In this document: positions 53,048-60,812 of the stretch, one piece after another
Numbering within the stretch: position 1 is the stretch's first letter
Layout of the letters: every line of letters begins with the position of its first letter
Source of the DNA: Candidatus Saccharimonadota bacterium
GTDB lineage: Bacteria; Patescibacteriota; Saccharimonadia; Saccharimonadales; Saccharimonadaceae
DNA: 64,000 bases
NCBI GenBank assembly: GCA_028286365.1
Contig: JAQBRR010000001.1
Span: 186,001 to 250,000, forward strand
Direction of reading: 5' to 3'
Program-made: the position numbers and the translations under genes
Notes under the pieces: model-generated
Told to the model about the DNA's origin: nothing
What the model saw: the letters and a program-made list of their open reading frames with translations, nothing else
Databases searched by the model: none

Positions 53048-53983
53048 ATGGACCAGTTCGGTTTACCGACATCCGGATTATTCGAACAATACACATTTAA
53101 CGCAAACTCTGCGAGCAGTGGTGGAAACTGGCATACTTGGACTAAACCACTCGGTAAAAGTATGGCGAGTATTGTGCTTATAGGTGCTGGTGGTGGTGGT
53201 GGCACTGGTGCTATCGGATCCAACTCTACAGCAGCAGGCGGCGGTGGTGGTGGATCGGGCGGCATGACAATTCTTGAAATACCACTTTTTTTCTTACCCC
53301 CTCGTTTATATATATCTGTTGGACAAGGTAAATCAGGTATTGCAATTAATTCGCTTAATACCTATGTATCAACTCAACCTAATACAGTAGCTAACCATGT
53401 ACTCGCAATTGCTAACTCAGGTGGTGCTGGTGGTAACGCTTCTGGTGCAACAGCTGGTGCAGCAGGAACAGGTGCAACTGGTGCGCTAGTAAGCTCAATG
53501 CCACTTGGATGGGCATGGTCTAAAGCTACTTTAGGAGGACAGGGTGGTATTGTTGGTGGAGCGACCGTTGCTGGTGCTGCGTTATCAGTTCCTATTAGTG
53601 GCCTTCGTGTAATGGGCGGCACTGGTGGGGGTGGTCTTCCTGCTGCGGCAACCACAGGGACAGCGGGTGGTCTGATTAGTCCTGTTGGGTCACCAAGTTA
53701 CTTTCTAGGTTCAGTCGGTGGCGTCGGCCCAACGACGGCAACGGTCCCAGCAGGATTAGGTGTAACAGGAACCACAGTACCTGAAACAGGTTTTTTCTAT
53801 TATGGTGGTACTGGTGGATCATCAACGCATGGTTCTGCAACCGGCACAGGACTCGTCCAGGCGGCAGGCGGTAACGGTGGTATTGGATCAGGTGGTGGTG
53901 GCATGGGCGGTGCGCTGACTGGATCAACTGCCGCCGTCGTGGCGTTAGGTGGTCCAGGACTTGTTGTTATTACCTGCTATTAG
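53048..53983 (+). CDS. Glycine-rich tail-tip-like protein 3
   Basis: The 311-aa protein begins with a short head (MDQFGLPTSGLFEQYTFN), then WHTWTKPLGKSMASIVLIGAG and runs of glycine. This is the glycine-rich domain known in phage tail and receptor-binding proteins (WxxPxGxxxxxVxxxGGGGGG). The domain is the same type as in the 2164-aa surface protein. It ends GPGLVVITCY. It is likely a host- or surface-contact part. No signal peptide, so export would need the cassette's own machinery. Confidence 0.7.
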   Translation: MDQFGLPTSGLFEQYTFNANSASSGGNWHTWTKPLGKSMASIVLIGAGGGGGTGAIGSNSTAAGGGGGGSGGMTILEIPLFFLPPRLYISVGQGKSGIAINSLNTYVSTQPNTVANHVLAIANSGGAGGNASGATAGAAGTGATGALVSSMPLGWAWSKATLGGQGGIVGGATVAGAALSVPISGLRVMGGTGGGGLPAAATTGTAGGLISPVGSPSYFLGSVGGVGPTTATVPAGLGVTGTTVPETGFFYYGGTGGSSTHGSATGTGLVQAAGGNGGIGSGGGGMGGALTGSTAAVVALGGPGLVVITCY

Positions 53984-54016
53984 CATATTGTCTATACTTT
54001 CAAGTACCATATAGAT

Positions 54017-54916
54017 ATGAAGTTGTTGGTTCGTTTTTTGTTAGGAAGCAGTCTGGTGCTATGCTTAGCTATTTTTTCGATAGGCACTCATGTGTACGCG
54101 TTAACCGTGCCCACTGGTTTGACTATTGCACCAGTCCGAACTGAACTTCAGATCGTCCCAGGTACTGTACAGACGGGGCAGTTAACAATTTACAATATGA
54201 CGACTAATGATATGAATGTCACGATGGACTCCGAGGTATTCAACGTTATTAATGAGCAGTATGACTATTCATTTAATGCTACATCGCCCGTAGCCGGTTG
54301 GGTGCAGTTTGATCCGACAACTACTATTTTAGCTGCAGGTAAGAGCAAGACTATTAACTATTCGGTCAATGTCCCGGCTGGAGCTGAACCAGGAGGTAAA
54401 TATATAAGTCTATTTGCCTCGACGTCTATAAAGAGCAACAATACAGCAGTTAATTCTAGCGAGCGTGTTGGCTCTTTACTGTATATAACAGTCAGCGGCA
54501 ATGTATCGCGCACAGGATATGTGCTGAGCTTATTTACACCATGGACAATGATTAACACGAGTATGTGGAGTGCAACACTACATGATGGCGGTACAGCACA
54601 TTTTGCCAGTAACTATAGTATGAGCGTCAAGACGCTCTGGAACACAGATGTCTCGTCGTATTCGAACAGCTCACTTATTTTGCCAAAGACAATTCGTCTC
54701 ATTCAGGGAACGATAGCTGAGCCGAAGGTCCCAGGCATATACAAGCTTGTATTTATAGCCAGCCTTGGCGATTCATCTGACGCAAAGCTTGAACGCTACA
54801 TTCTCTATATGCCAATATACGGCTGGATAATTATCTCAATTGCCGTACTTTTTATCGTCAATAGGGTAATAAGAATTGTTCAAAGAAGGCGTGAGAAAAC
54901 TAAAAAAACTACGTAG
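54017..54916 (+). CDS. DUF916-like membrane protein (third copy, short)
   Basis: A signal peptide (FLLGSSLVLCLAIFSIGTHVYA) is followed by LTIAPVRTELQIVPGTVQTG and YSVNVPAGAEPGGKYISLF, the same Ig-like first domain as in the DUF916-like proteins at 40193 and 56601. A second beta domain and a helix (YGWIIISIAVLFIVNRVIRI) with a basic tail complete it. It is shorter and lacks the DMFGN motif. Its 3' end overlaps by eight bases the surface protein gene on the other strand, which could be its partner. Confidence 0.7.
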   Translation: MKLLVRFLLGSSLVLCLAIFSIGTHVYALTVPTGLTIAPVRTELQIVPGTVQTGQLTIYNMTTNDMNVTMDSEVFNVINEQYDYSFNATSPVAGWVQFDPTTTILAAGKSKTINYSVNVPAGAEPGGKYISLFASTSIKSNNTAVNSSERVGSLLYITVSGNVSRTGYVLSLFTPWTMINTSMWSATLHDGGTAHFASNYSMSVKTLWNTDVSSYSNSSLILPKTIRLIQGTIAEPKVPGIYKLVFIASLGDSSDAKLERYILYMPIYGWIIISIAVLFIVNRVIRIVQRRREKTKKTT

Positions 54917-55469
54917 TCTGGGGCACAGCCGTATAGAGTATGTTTGTCGAATAACTGCCAGCAGATTTCGAAAAGTCTAATTTAACTCCGTAGGTAACCG
55001 TTGTCACATCACCACCGACACTTGGAGCAGCAGGACCAACAAAGTTTTTAATTAACGCTGGAGTTGTTGTCATACCAATGAAATTAGTCGACGCATCGGT
55101 ATTATAACCCCACGTATTAGTTGCTAATGCGGCTGCTGCGACATTACTCGAGGCCGTTATTGTGCCTAGTGTCCCTGTAAGGTTGGCCGTCGTTAGCGCA
55201 TTAAGATACAGCTTGTAGCCCGTGACGTCAGTTGAATTAACGGTTACGACATTATTTGATGTACTGAGCTGTCCGCTATTGGCTGGTACGGCCGATATAA
55301 CAACACTCGACACGTTAATTGTTAGTGAGGTCTGACCACCGTAGGGAACGACGGCGTTATAAATACCAACGCCATATGGCGAGGCAGAAACTGGACGTGC
55401 AATGACCAGAACGGCCGCCGTAATAGAGATGAAGAAAAATGCAATAAAAATATTGTTTACTTTTTTCAC
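54909..55469 (-). CDS. Secreted WxL-like surface protein D (single-domain)
   Basis: A signal peptide (IFIAFFFISITAAVLVIARPVSA) is followed by a 160-residue beta domain: SLTINVSSVVIS, VNSTDVTGYKLYLNALTTANL, NTWGYNTDASTNFIGM and YGVKLDFSKSAGSYSTNILYTAVPQ. The closing SYSTNILYTAV matches the ends of the larger surface proteins. Divergent from the protein at 55567. It is likely one subunit of the surface layer or fibre. Confidence 0.75.
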   Translation of the reverse strand: MKKVNNIFIAFFFISITAAVLVIARPVSASPYGVGIYNAVVPYGGQTSLTINVSSVVISAVPANSGQLSTSNNVVTVNSTDVTGYKLYLNALTTANLTGTLGTITASSNVAAAALATNTWGYNTDASTNFIGMTTTPALIKNFVGPAAPSVGGDVTTVTYGVKLDFSKSAGSYSTNILYTAVPQTT

Positions 55470-55566
55470 GTTCGTGCTACTACTTTCTTCATGCTTGTGC
55501 TATTATAGCATTCAGATAATATTCAGATCGAATTTAGATATAAACAAAAACATAAAGGATATAATA

Positions 55567-56601
55567 ATGTCTAAAAGAAACGTTCGCTCATTTTTCAATA
55601 AAATAGTCAGTTTTGTAGCTATAGCGGCACTTGTTGCCGTATATGTGCCAAACTTAGCGTCAGCTGCGGCAATTACTAACCGTAAAGTAGTGATTGGTAG
55701 TTCTCAGCTTAGCGCTTTAACTACATACGTTTTTACATTCAATGTTCCATCTGGAACTTCAGTTGGTTCTGCTGACTTCCAGGCATGTACGACTGCCAGT
55801 GGTACATGTACTCCAGCACCTGGATTCTCATCTAGCGCAGGACCTGCAACGCTGACGTCTCAGCCGACAACATTGGGATCAGCATCAGGATGGACAATCA
55901 ATACTGGAACCGCAAATGACCTCAAGATCTCTGCGACTGCGGCTGCTGCTCCTGGAGGTACTTCTACAGTGAGCTTTACTAATGTTACGAACCCAAGTTC
56001 AGCTAACGCTACATTCTTCATGCGTATCACAACTTATACTGGTACAACCGGTAGCTCACCATGGACTGGAGTGATTGATACTGGTGTCGTTGCAGCTGCA
56101 ACTGCTGGTCAAATCACTGTTACGGCTAATGTAGATGAGTCCTTGACCTTTACACTGTCTGCTGCAACGGTAGCACTCGGGACACTAACGACGGGCACGA
56201 CTGGTAAAGACGGAACAACGACAATGGTTGCTGCAACAAACGGTGGTACAGGATACTCAATTACTTATACCGGTAACTCTCTGACGTCACCTAGTGGTGC
56301 ACTGCCAGCTTACGCAAGCTCAGCATCAGCTGCTGGTACTGCAGGGTTTGGCTTTAACCTTATGTCTAATACGACCCCTTCTGTAGGTACTGGTGTCTCT
56401 GGTTCTGGCTCAGGAACTGCGTTTACTGGATACGGCACAGCTAATGCCTTCACCTTTAACTCTGGTGACAAGATTGCATCTGCATCAGCTGCAACCAACA
56501 GTAATACTTATACAGTAAGTTATGTTGCCAACGTCGCTGGTGCAACACCAGCAGGTAGCTACACCACAACGCTGAACTACGTCGCAACTCCTAACTTTTA
56601 A
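55567..56601 (+). CDS. Secreted WxL-like surface protein E
   Basis: The true start is the ATG at 55567 (MSKRNVRSFFNKI), with a leader AAAGGA upstream; the track's extension to 55402 covers the divergent promoter region. The signal peptide ends at NLASAAA. The mature protein has ITNRKVVIGSSQLS, as in surface proteins A/B (ITTRSLTLVA), NVDESLTFTLSAATVALGT, FTFNSGDKIASAS and the final AGSYTTTLNYVATPNF. It lacks the cysteines of A/B. The DUF916-like gene follows with a TAATG overlap. Confidence 0.8.
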   Translation: MSKRNVRSFFNKIVSFVAIAALVAVYVPNLASAAAITNRKVVIGSSQLSALTTYVFTFNVPSGTSVGSADFQACTTASGTCTPAPGFSSSAGPATLTSQPTTLGSASGWTINTGTANDLKISATAAAAPGGTSTVSFTNVTNPSSANATFFMRITTYTGTTGSSPWTGVIDTGVVAAATAGQITVTANVDESLTFTLSAATVALGTLTTGTTGKDGTTTMVAATNGGTGYSITYTGNSLTSPSGALPAYASSASAAGTAGFGFNLMSNTTPSVGTGVSGSGSGTAFTGYGTANAFTFNSGDKIASASAATNSNTYTVSYVANVAGATPAGSYTTTLNYVATPNF

Positions 56602-57620
56602 TGGCTAGCCGAGCGAAATATATATCCGTTTTCTTAATGAGCGTTGTCTTTACGGCAGCGCTCATTGTCATACATACAAGTTCAGCATCTGCTCTCACAA
56701 CTACTCAGGCAGCAAAGCAAGGCATACAGATTAGTCCATCGATCATTAATCTCAATGGTACAAAAGGCGGTAGCTACACTGTCACAGTCAAGATAACTAA
56801 TGTAACAGTTCAAAATCAAACCTACTATAGCTCGGTTAAAGATTTTACGAACAAGGATGAGTCGGGTACGCCAAATATTTTGCTTACGAGTACATTACCT
56901 GACATAGCCTCAATACGTACATGGGTATCAACAAATGCAAAAATTACACTCAAGCCAGATGAAAGTAAGACGCTAGCGGTTAATATTAGTATACCAAGTA
57001 ATGCTGAGGCTGGTGGCCACTATGGGGCTCTATTGTTTTCTGGTACTGCACCAACGCCTTCAAGTGCTGGCGTGGCACTCGAAGCCAGTGCTGCGGCACT
57101 ATTCCTTGTAAGAGTCGACGGTAATATTATCGAAAACGCGACGGTTGCTTCATTTTATACAGCACCGACGAGCAGTGATAACCAGTCCTCGTTCTTTGAA
57201 AAAGCGCCAATTACGTTCGTAACACGCATAAAGGATGACGGCAATATTCATCTTCAACCAAACGGCCATATACTTGTTCACGATATGTTTGGTAATGTAA
57301 CATCAACTATCGCGGTGAACAGCGACAAGGCCAATGTACTACCTAACAGTATTCGTCGATTTGACACGACGCTAAGCAGCTCGTGGATGTTTGGCTACTA
57401 TACGGCCGATCTACAACTTGGTTACGGCACGCACGGTCAGGTGCTTACTGATACAATCAGCTTCTGGGTGATTCCATACAAGATCGTTCTCGTTGCACTA
57501 CTCGTCGTGATAAGCGTTATATTCGTTCTCGTTCGCATGGTAAAAGTGTATAATAAACGTATCATTGCAAAAGCAATACAAAAACATGAAAAAACTACGT
57601 CAAACCACAGTAAAAAGTAG
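56601..57620 (+). CDS. DUF916-like membrane protein, paralogue of 40193-41188
   Basis: A signal peptide (FLMSVVFTAALIVIHTSSASA) and GIQISPSIINLNGTKGGSYT open domain 1, which ends VNISIPSNAEAGGHYGALLF. Domain 2 has GNIHLQPNGHILVHDMFGN and LPNSIRRFDTTL. SFWVIPYKIVLVALLVVISVIF is the C-terminal helix. DMFGN, LPNSIRRF and SFWVIPY are shared with the protein at 40193. Coupled by TAATG to the surface protein gene before it and by a 35-base overlap to the PKD gene after it. Confidence 0.78.
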   Translation: MASRAKYISVFLMSVVFTAALIVIHTSSASALTTTQAAKQGIQISPSIINLNGTKGGSYTVTVKITNVTVQNQTYYSSVKDFTNKDESGTPNILLTSTLPDIASIRTWVSTNAKITLKPDESKTLAVNISIPSNAEAGGHYGALLFSGTAPTPSSAGVALEASAAALFLVRVDGNIIENATVASFYTAPTSSDNQSSFFEKAPITFVTRIKDDGNIHLQPNGHILVHDMFGNVTSTIAVNSDKANVLPNSIRRFDTTLSSSWMFGYYTADLQLGYGTHGQVLTDTISFWVIPYKIVLVALLVVISVIFVLVRMVKVYNKRIIAKAIQKHEKTTSNHSKK

Positions 57621-58707
57621 CACGAAAAATCGATCTAAGGTCGTCAAACTTGCTCATGCCAAGCGCCCTTTACTGCGTCATTTAAGGCTTGTTGAACACA
57701 AACACACAGGCAAGTTAGTCAAAGTCCACCACAGCTCATACGTAGCCTTAGCAGGCATACTTGTGATTGTTGGATTCTTTCTAGTTCTTAGTCAAAATAT
57801 TACCAAAGCAGCCGATAATTCAATCGCAATCAACGCTGTTGTGAAGGGGCCAGCGCCAACGGTCGGTGCAACAATCACCGCACCAGTTAACGGTATTAGT
57901 ATTCTTAATCTCAATCCTAGTCAAGTAGAGGGGACATGTGTGGCAGACTCATTCGTTGTTGTCTATGATGACGGCGCACTTGTCGGTTCAACGATATGTA
58001 CGGCTGCGGGACTATTTAGTCTTAATGTTCAACTTCATGAAGGCACGAATATTCTGTCAGCTCGAAACTTTGACGATCTGAATCAGGCGGGTCCGGATAC
58101 CCCTACGGTGACTGTGACGTTCACTCCTGAGACAGTAACTCAAGCTATAGTTCAGCCAAATCTACCTAAAACTCCGGTAATAATTCCCGGAGTGACTCCA
58201 GGAATTTCAGATTGTGATAATTACGTTCCAACTGGTACACTTAACACTGGTGGTGAGCCTCACGTGGCTGTTGTTTGTGTGCCGCAGACCGTTCGGGTCA
58301 ACGAAAGTAATAGTATTGGTGTACTCGTATGGGGAGGAGCACCTCCGTACGCACTTAACTTCAAATGGGGAAGTGGCGATGAAACGCTTATAAGTATGGA
58401 CGCTCCCGGCTACAAGAGTGTTAAGGTACATTATGCAAGTTCTGGCACATACAATATTAATGTTCAAGTAACTGATCGTGGATCAGCTGCTGCAACTGGC
58501 CAGTCGGCGGTTCATGTAACGAGCCCTACTCAACCGCAGACCCTCACACAAATTATCAATAGTATCGCTTCAACCTCATGGTTTGAAACACCAGTACCAC
58601 TCTACATAATTGCAGTCGGTCTGACACTAGGATTTTGGGGCGGAGATATATTTAATCGTAATTTTGGCGCAAGACGTCTTCGCAAGAGGACAAGGAGGGC
58701 ATCATAA
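57586..58707 (+). CDS. PKD-domain membrane protein, paralogue of 39168-40133
   Basis: A long basic cytosolic N-terminus is followed by a helix (YVALAGILVIVGFFLVLSQN), an Ig-like domain (EGTCVADSFVVVYDDGALVG, SARNFDDLNQAGPDT), a Pro-rich linker, a PKD-type domain (GGAPPYALNFKWGSGDE, YASSGTYNINVQVTDRGS) and a final helix with a basic tail. LNQAGPD and GGxPPYAxNxxWG are shared with the protein at 39168. I use the ATG at 57586 (MKKLRQTTVK) instead of the track's TTG at 57565. The gene after it starts at its stop codon. Confidence 0.8.
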   Translation: MKKLRQTTVKSSTKNRSKVVKLAHAKRPLLRHLRLVEHKHTGKLVKVHHSSYVALAGILVIVGFFLVLSQNITKAADNSIAINAVVKGPAPTVGATITAPVNGISILNLNPSQVEGTCVADSFVVVYDDGALVGSTICTAAGLFSLNVQLHEGTNILSARNFDDLNQAGPDTPTVTVTFTPETVTQAIVQPNLPKTPVIIPGVTPGISDCDNYVPTGTLNTGGEPHVAVVCVPQTVRVNESNSIGVLVWGGAPPYALNFKWGSGDETLISMDAPGYKSVKVHYASSGTYNINVQVTDRGSAAATGQSAVHVTSPTQPQTLTQIINSIASTSWFETPVPLYIIAVGLTLGFWGGDIFNRNFGARRLRKRTRRAS

Positions 58708-60071
58708 TGGTACAACTTCCTGATGAACAAATCGCGGACATTGAGCGTACAATTGTCGATCGTTTTCGCGGAGTCTTTAGACGGCAATCTAAGAAAAAAG
58801 GTTTTGGTCGAATCCTTCGTATCCTTGGCCCTGGGGTGATTACGGGTGCCGCTGATGATGACCCGTCTGGTATTGCGACCTATTCTCAGGCTGGTGCACA
58901 GTTTGGTTTTAATATGCCATGGACGATGCTCCTAACCTTCCCTTTGATGGTTTCTGTTCAAGAAGCAGTGATGCGTATCGGTGCAGTTACGGGCAAAGGC
59001 CTCGCAGCGGTTGTCCGTGAGAATTACTCTCGTAAGATTCTATACCCAATTGTCCTTCTGGTCGTCCTCGCAAACACATTTAATATTGGATCAGATATCG
59101 GTGCAATGGCAGCGAGTGCGCAGTTATTACTACCAAAAGTTCCGTTTTCACTCTTAGCAGTTAGTTTTGCCGTTGTTATTTTAATCCTAGAAGTATTCTT
59201 GTCATATCGAACGTACGTTCGAATTTTAAAGTGGCTGGCGATTGCACTATTTGCCTATATTATTACCGCATTCTTAGTCGACGTTCCATGGTTAGACGCG
59301 CTGAAGGCAACGGTTATTCCACATATCGAACTCAATAAAGATTTCATATTTATGATCGTGGCGATATTTGGTACGACCATTTCGCCGTACTTGTTTTTCT
59401 GGCAGACAAGCAATGTTGTCGAGGATGAGATTGCTGAGCACCGTCTACCTCAAAAGGGCGGTATCCCACGCCTAAGTCGCTCGTATCTGAGGCGTCTGCG
59501 TATTGATACTATTGTTGGTATGCTTTTTTCAAATGTGACGGCATGGTTCATCATTGTGGTTGGTGCGGTTGTACTAAATCATGCTGGTATCACTAATATC
59601 GTGACGGCGGCTGATGCGGCGAGTGCTCTTGTACCACTTGTTCATACATTCCCTAATGCAGGCTTTCTTGCTCAGCTCATTTTTGCCATCGGGGTGATTG
59701 GTATTGGACTCATGAGTATTCCAGTGCTGGCTGGCTCATCTTCATATGCAATTTCTGAGACATTCAGCTGGCGCGAGGGACTATTTCGCAAATTCAAACA
59801 GGCACGTGAATTTTACCTGGTTATTATTATCGGAACACTCGTCGGATTACTATTTAACTTTATCGGACTTGATCCGATAAAAGCGCTTGTCATGACTGCA
59901 GTGTTCAATGGTATCGTGGCAGTACCACTCATCTTCTTGATTGCACGTGTATCAAGTCGTCAAAATGTGATGGGTGAGCATAGGAGTAAGTTCTGGTCTA
60001 AATTAGGCCTATGGATTACGTTCGCGATCATGGGCGCGGCTGCAGTAGCACTACTTATATCACTATTCTAG
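58707..60071 (+). CDS. NRAMP-related metal ion transporter
   Basis: A cytosolic N-terminus of about 30 residues precedes eleven helices. Helix 1 has GPGVITGAADDDPSGIATYSQ; the canonical NRAMP motif here is DPGN. Helix 6 has FGTTISPYLFFWQTS instead of the MPH-type metal-binding motif. This is as in the branch of the family thought to carry Mg2+ or other harder cations rather than Mn2+/Fe2+. The rest (ANTFNIGSDIGAMAAS, IGLMSIPVLAGSSSYAISE) is typical. Import into the cytosol is expected. The ion is inferred. Confidence 0.85.
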   Translation: MVQLPDEQIADIERTIVDRFRGVFRRQSKKKGFGRILRILGPGVITGAADDDPSGIATYSQAGAQFGFNMPWTMLLTFPLMVSVQEAVMRIGAVTGKGLAAVVRENYSRKILYPIVLLVVLANTFNIGSDIGAMAASAQLLLPKVPFSLLAVSFAVVILILEVFLSYRTYVRILKWLAIALFAYIITAFLVDVPWLDALKATVIPHIELNKDFIFMIVAIFGTTISPYLFFWQTSNVVEDEIAEHRLPQKGGIPRLSRSYLRRLRIDTIVGMLFSNVTAWFIIVVGAVVLNHAGITNIVTAADAASALVPLVHTFPNAGFLAQLIFAIGVIGIGLMSIPVLAGSSSYAISETFSWREGLFRKFKQAREFYLVIIIGTLVGLLFNFIGLDPIKALVMTAVFNGIVAVPLIFLIARVSSRQNVMGEHRSKFWSKLGLWITFAIMGAAAVALLISLF

Positions 60072-60101
60072 ATATGCGTTTCGACAGCATAGGCTATGTT
60101 G

Positions 60102-60107
60102 TATACT
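60102..60107 (+). promoter_or_regulatory. -10 element of the DUF1003 gene
   Basis: TATACT lies nine bases before the ATG at 60117, so the transcript would start at or next to the start codon (leaderless). It overlaps the alternative upstream start at 60096, which it argues against. Confidence 0.45.
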
Positions 60108-60116
60108 GAGAATATT

Positions 60117-60521
60117 ATGATTTATAACTGGCATCGACAACACAAAGAATCATTAACAACAGGGGACAAAGCAGCAGACGTCGTTCGTAACGGCATGGGT
60201 AGCTGGCGCTTCGTATTTCTCTTTGTCCTATTTATGTTAATTTGGGCAGCACTGAATGCGATTGGCCCGATGCTACACTGGGATCCCTATCCATTCATTC
60301 TTTTGAACCTGTTCCTATCAACGCTTGCTGCTCTTCAGGGGGCGATTCTATTGATTGCTGCTAAGCGCCAGGATGCTATTAGTTCGGCAATGGCGAAGCA
60401 TGATTACGAAACGAATATTCGTGCCAAAAAAGAGATTGAAGAATTGATGACTATTCATCAGAACCAAATGCGAATGATTCAGACGATTCATGACGAGATC
60501 ATCAAAAAAAAGACTGAATAG
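60117..60521 (+). CDS. DUF1003 family membrane protein
   Basis: SLTTGDKAADVVRNGMGSWRFV, then two helices (FLFVLFMLIWAALNAI and PFILLNLFLSTLAALQGAILLIAA) and KRQDAISSAMAKHDYETNIRAKKEI. This matches DUF1003, a two-helix protein family of unknown function often near cation transporters. A coiled-coil tail of about 30 residues ends it. The NRAMP-like gene is just upstream, which suits a role in ion homeostasis. Start chosen at the ATG at 60117 (MIYNWHRQHK). Confidence 0.85.
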   Translation: MIYNWHRQHKESLTTGDKAADVVRNGMGSWRFVFLFVLFMLIWAALNAIGPMLHWDPYPFILLNLFLSTLAALQGAILLIAAKRQDAISSAMAKHDYETNIRAKKEIEELMTIHQNQMRMIQTIHDEIIKKKTE

Positions 60522-60532
60522 TAACGTTATAC

Positions 60533-60562
60533 TTGACATACTTTTCATACATCATGTATACT
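60533..60562 (+). promoter_or_regulatory. Near-consensus promoter giving a leaderless AbrB-type mRNA
   Basis: TTGACA (60533-60538) and TATACT (60557-60562) are separated by 18 bases. The ATG at 60570 lies seven bases after the -10 element, with no Shine-Dalgarno sequence. Translation would begin at the 5' end of the mRNA. Confidence 0.75.
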
Positions 60563-60569
60563 AAAGAAT

Positions 60570-60809
60570 ATGCACGATAAAAAACTCTATGGTACCGCTA
60601 CAGTTGGTACAAAAGGTCAGATAGTGATCCCTGCTGATGCACGCGAAGAGCTCGGTATTAAAACTGGTGATCGTCTGTATGTTATCGGCACACCAAAGGC
60701 AGGTGCTCTAGGGCTACTTAAAGAAGACATGCTAGAGGAAGTTATCAAAAAAATGAATCTACAAGTTGAGAATCTCCGCGCAATAAAAGATATAAAAGGA
60801 AAGAAATAA
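60570..60809 (+). CDS. AbrB/SpoVT-type DNA-binding regulator
   Basis: The swapped-hairpin domain is GTATVGTKGQIVIPADAREELGIKTGDRLYVIGTP at residues 8-42. A short helical C-terminus of about 35 residues follows. Such dimers bind AT-rich promoter DNA. It precedes an MFS efflux gene by three bases and is probably its (and its own) regulator. An antitoxin role is less likely, as no toxin gene follows. Confidence 0.88.
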   Translation: MHDKKLYGTATVGTKGQIVIPADAREELGIKTGDRLYVIGTPKAGALGLLKEDMLEEVIKKMNLQVENLRAIKDIKGKK

Positions 60810-60812
60810 CAC

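Noticed and set aside
55402-55566. N-terminal extension of surface protein E in the ORF track
   Set aside because: It covers the divergent promoter region and would put a second hydrophobic stretch before the real signal peptide; the ATG at 55567 is preceded by AAAGGA.
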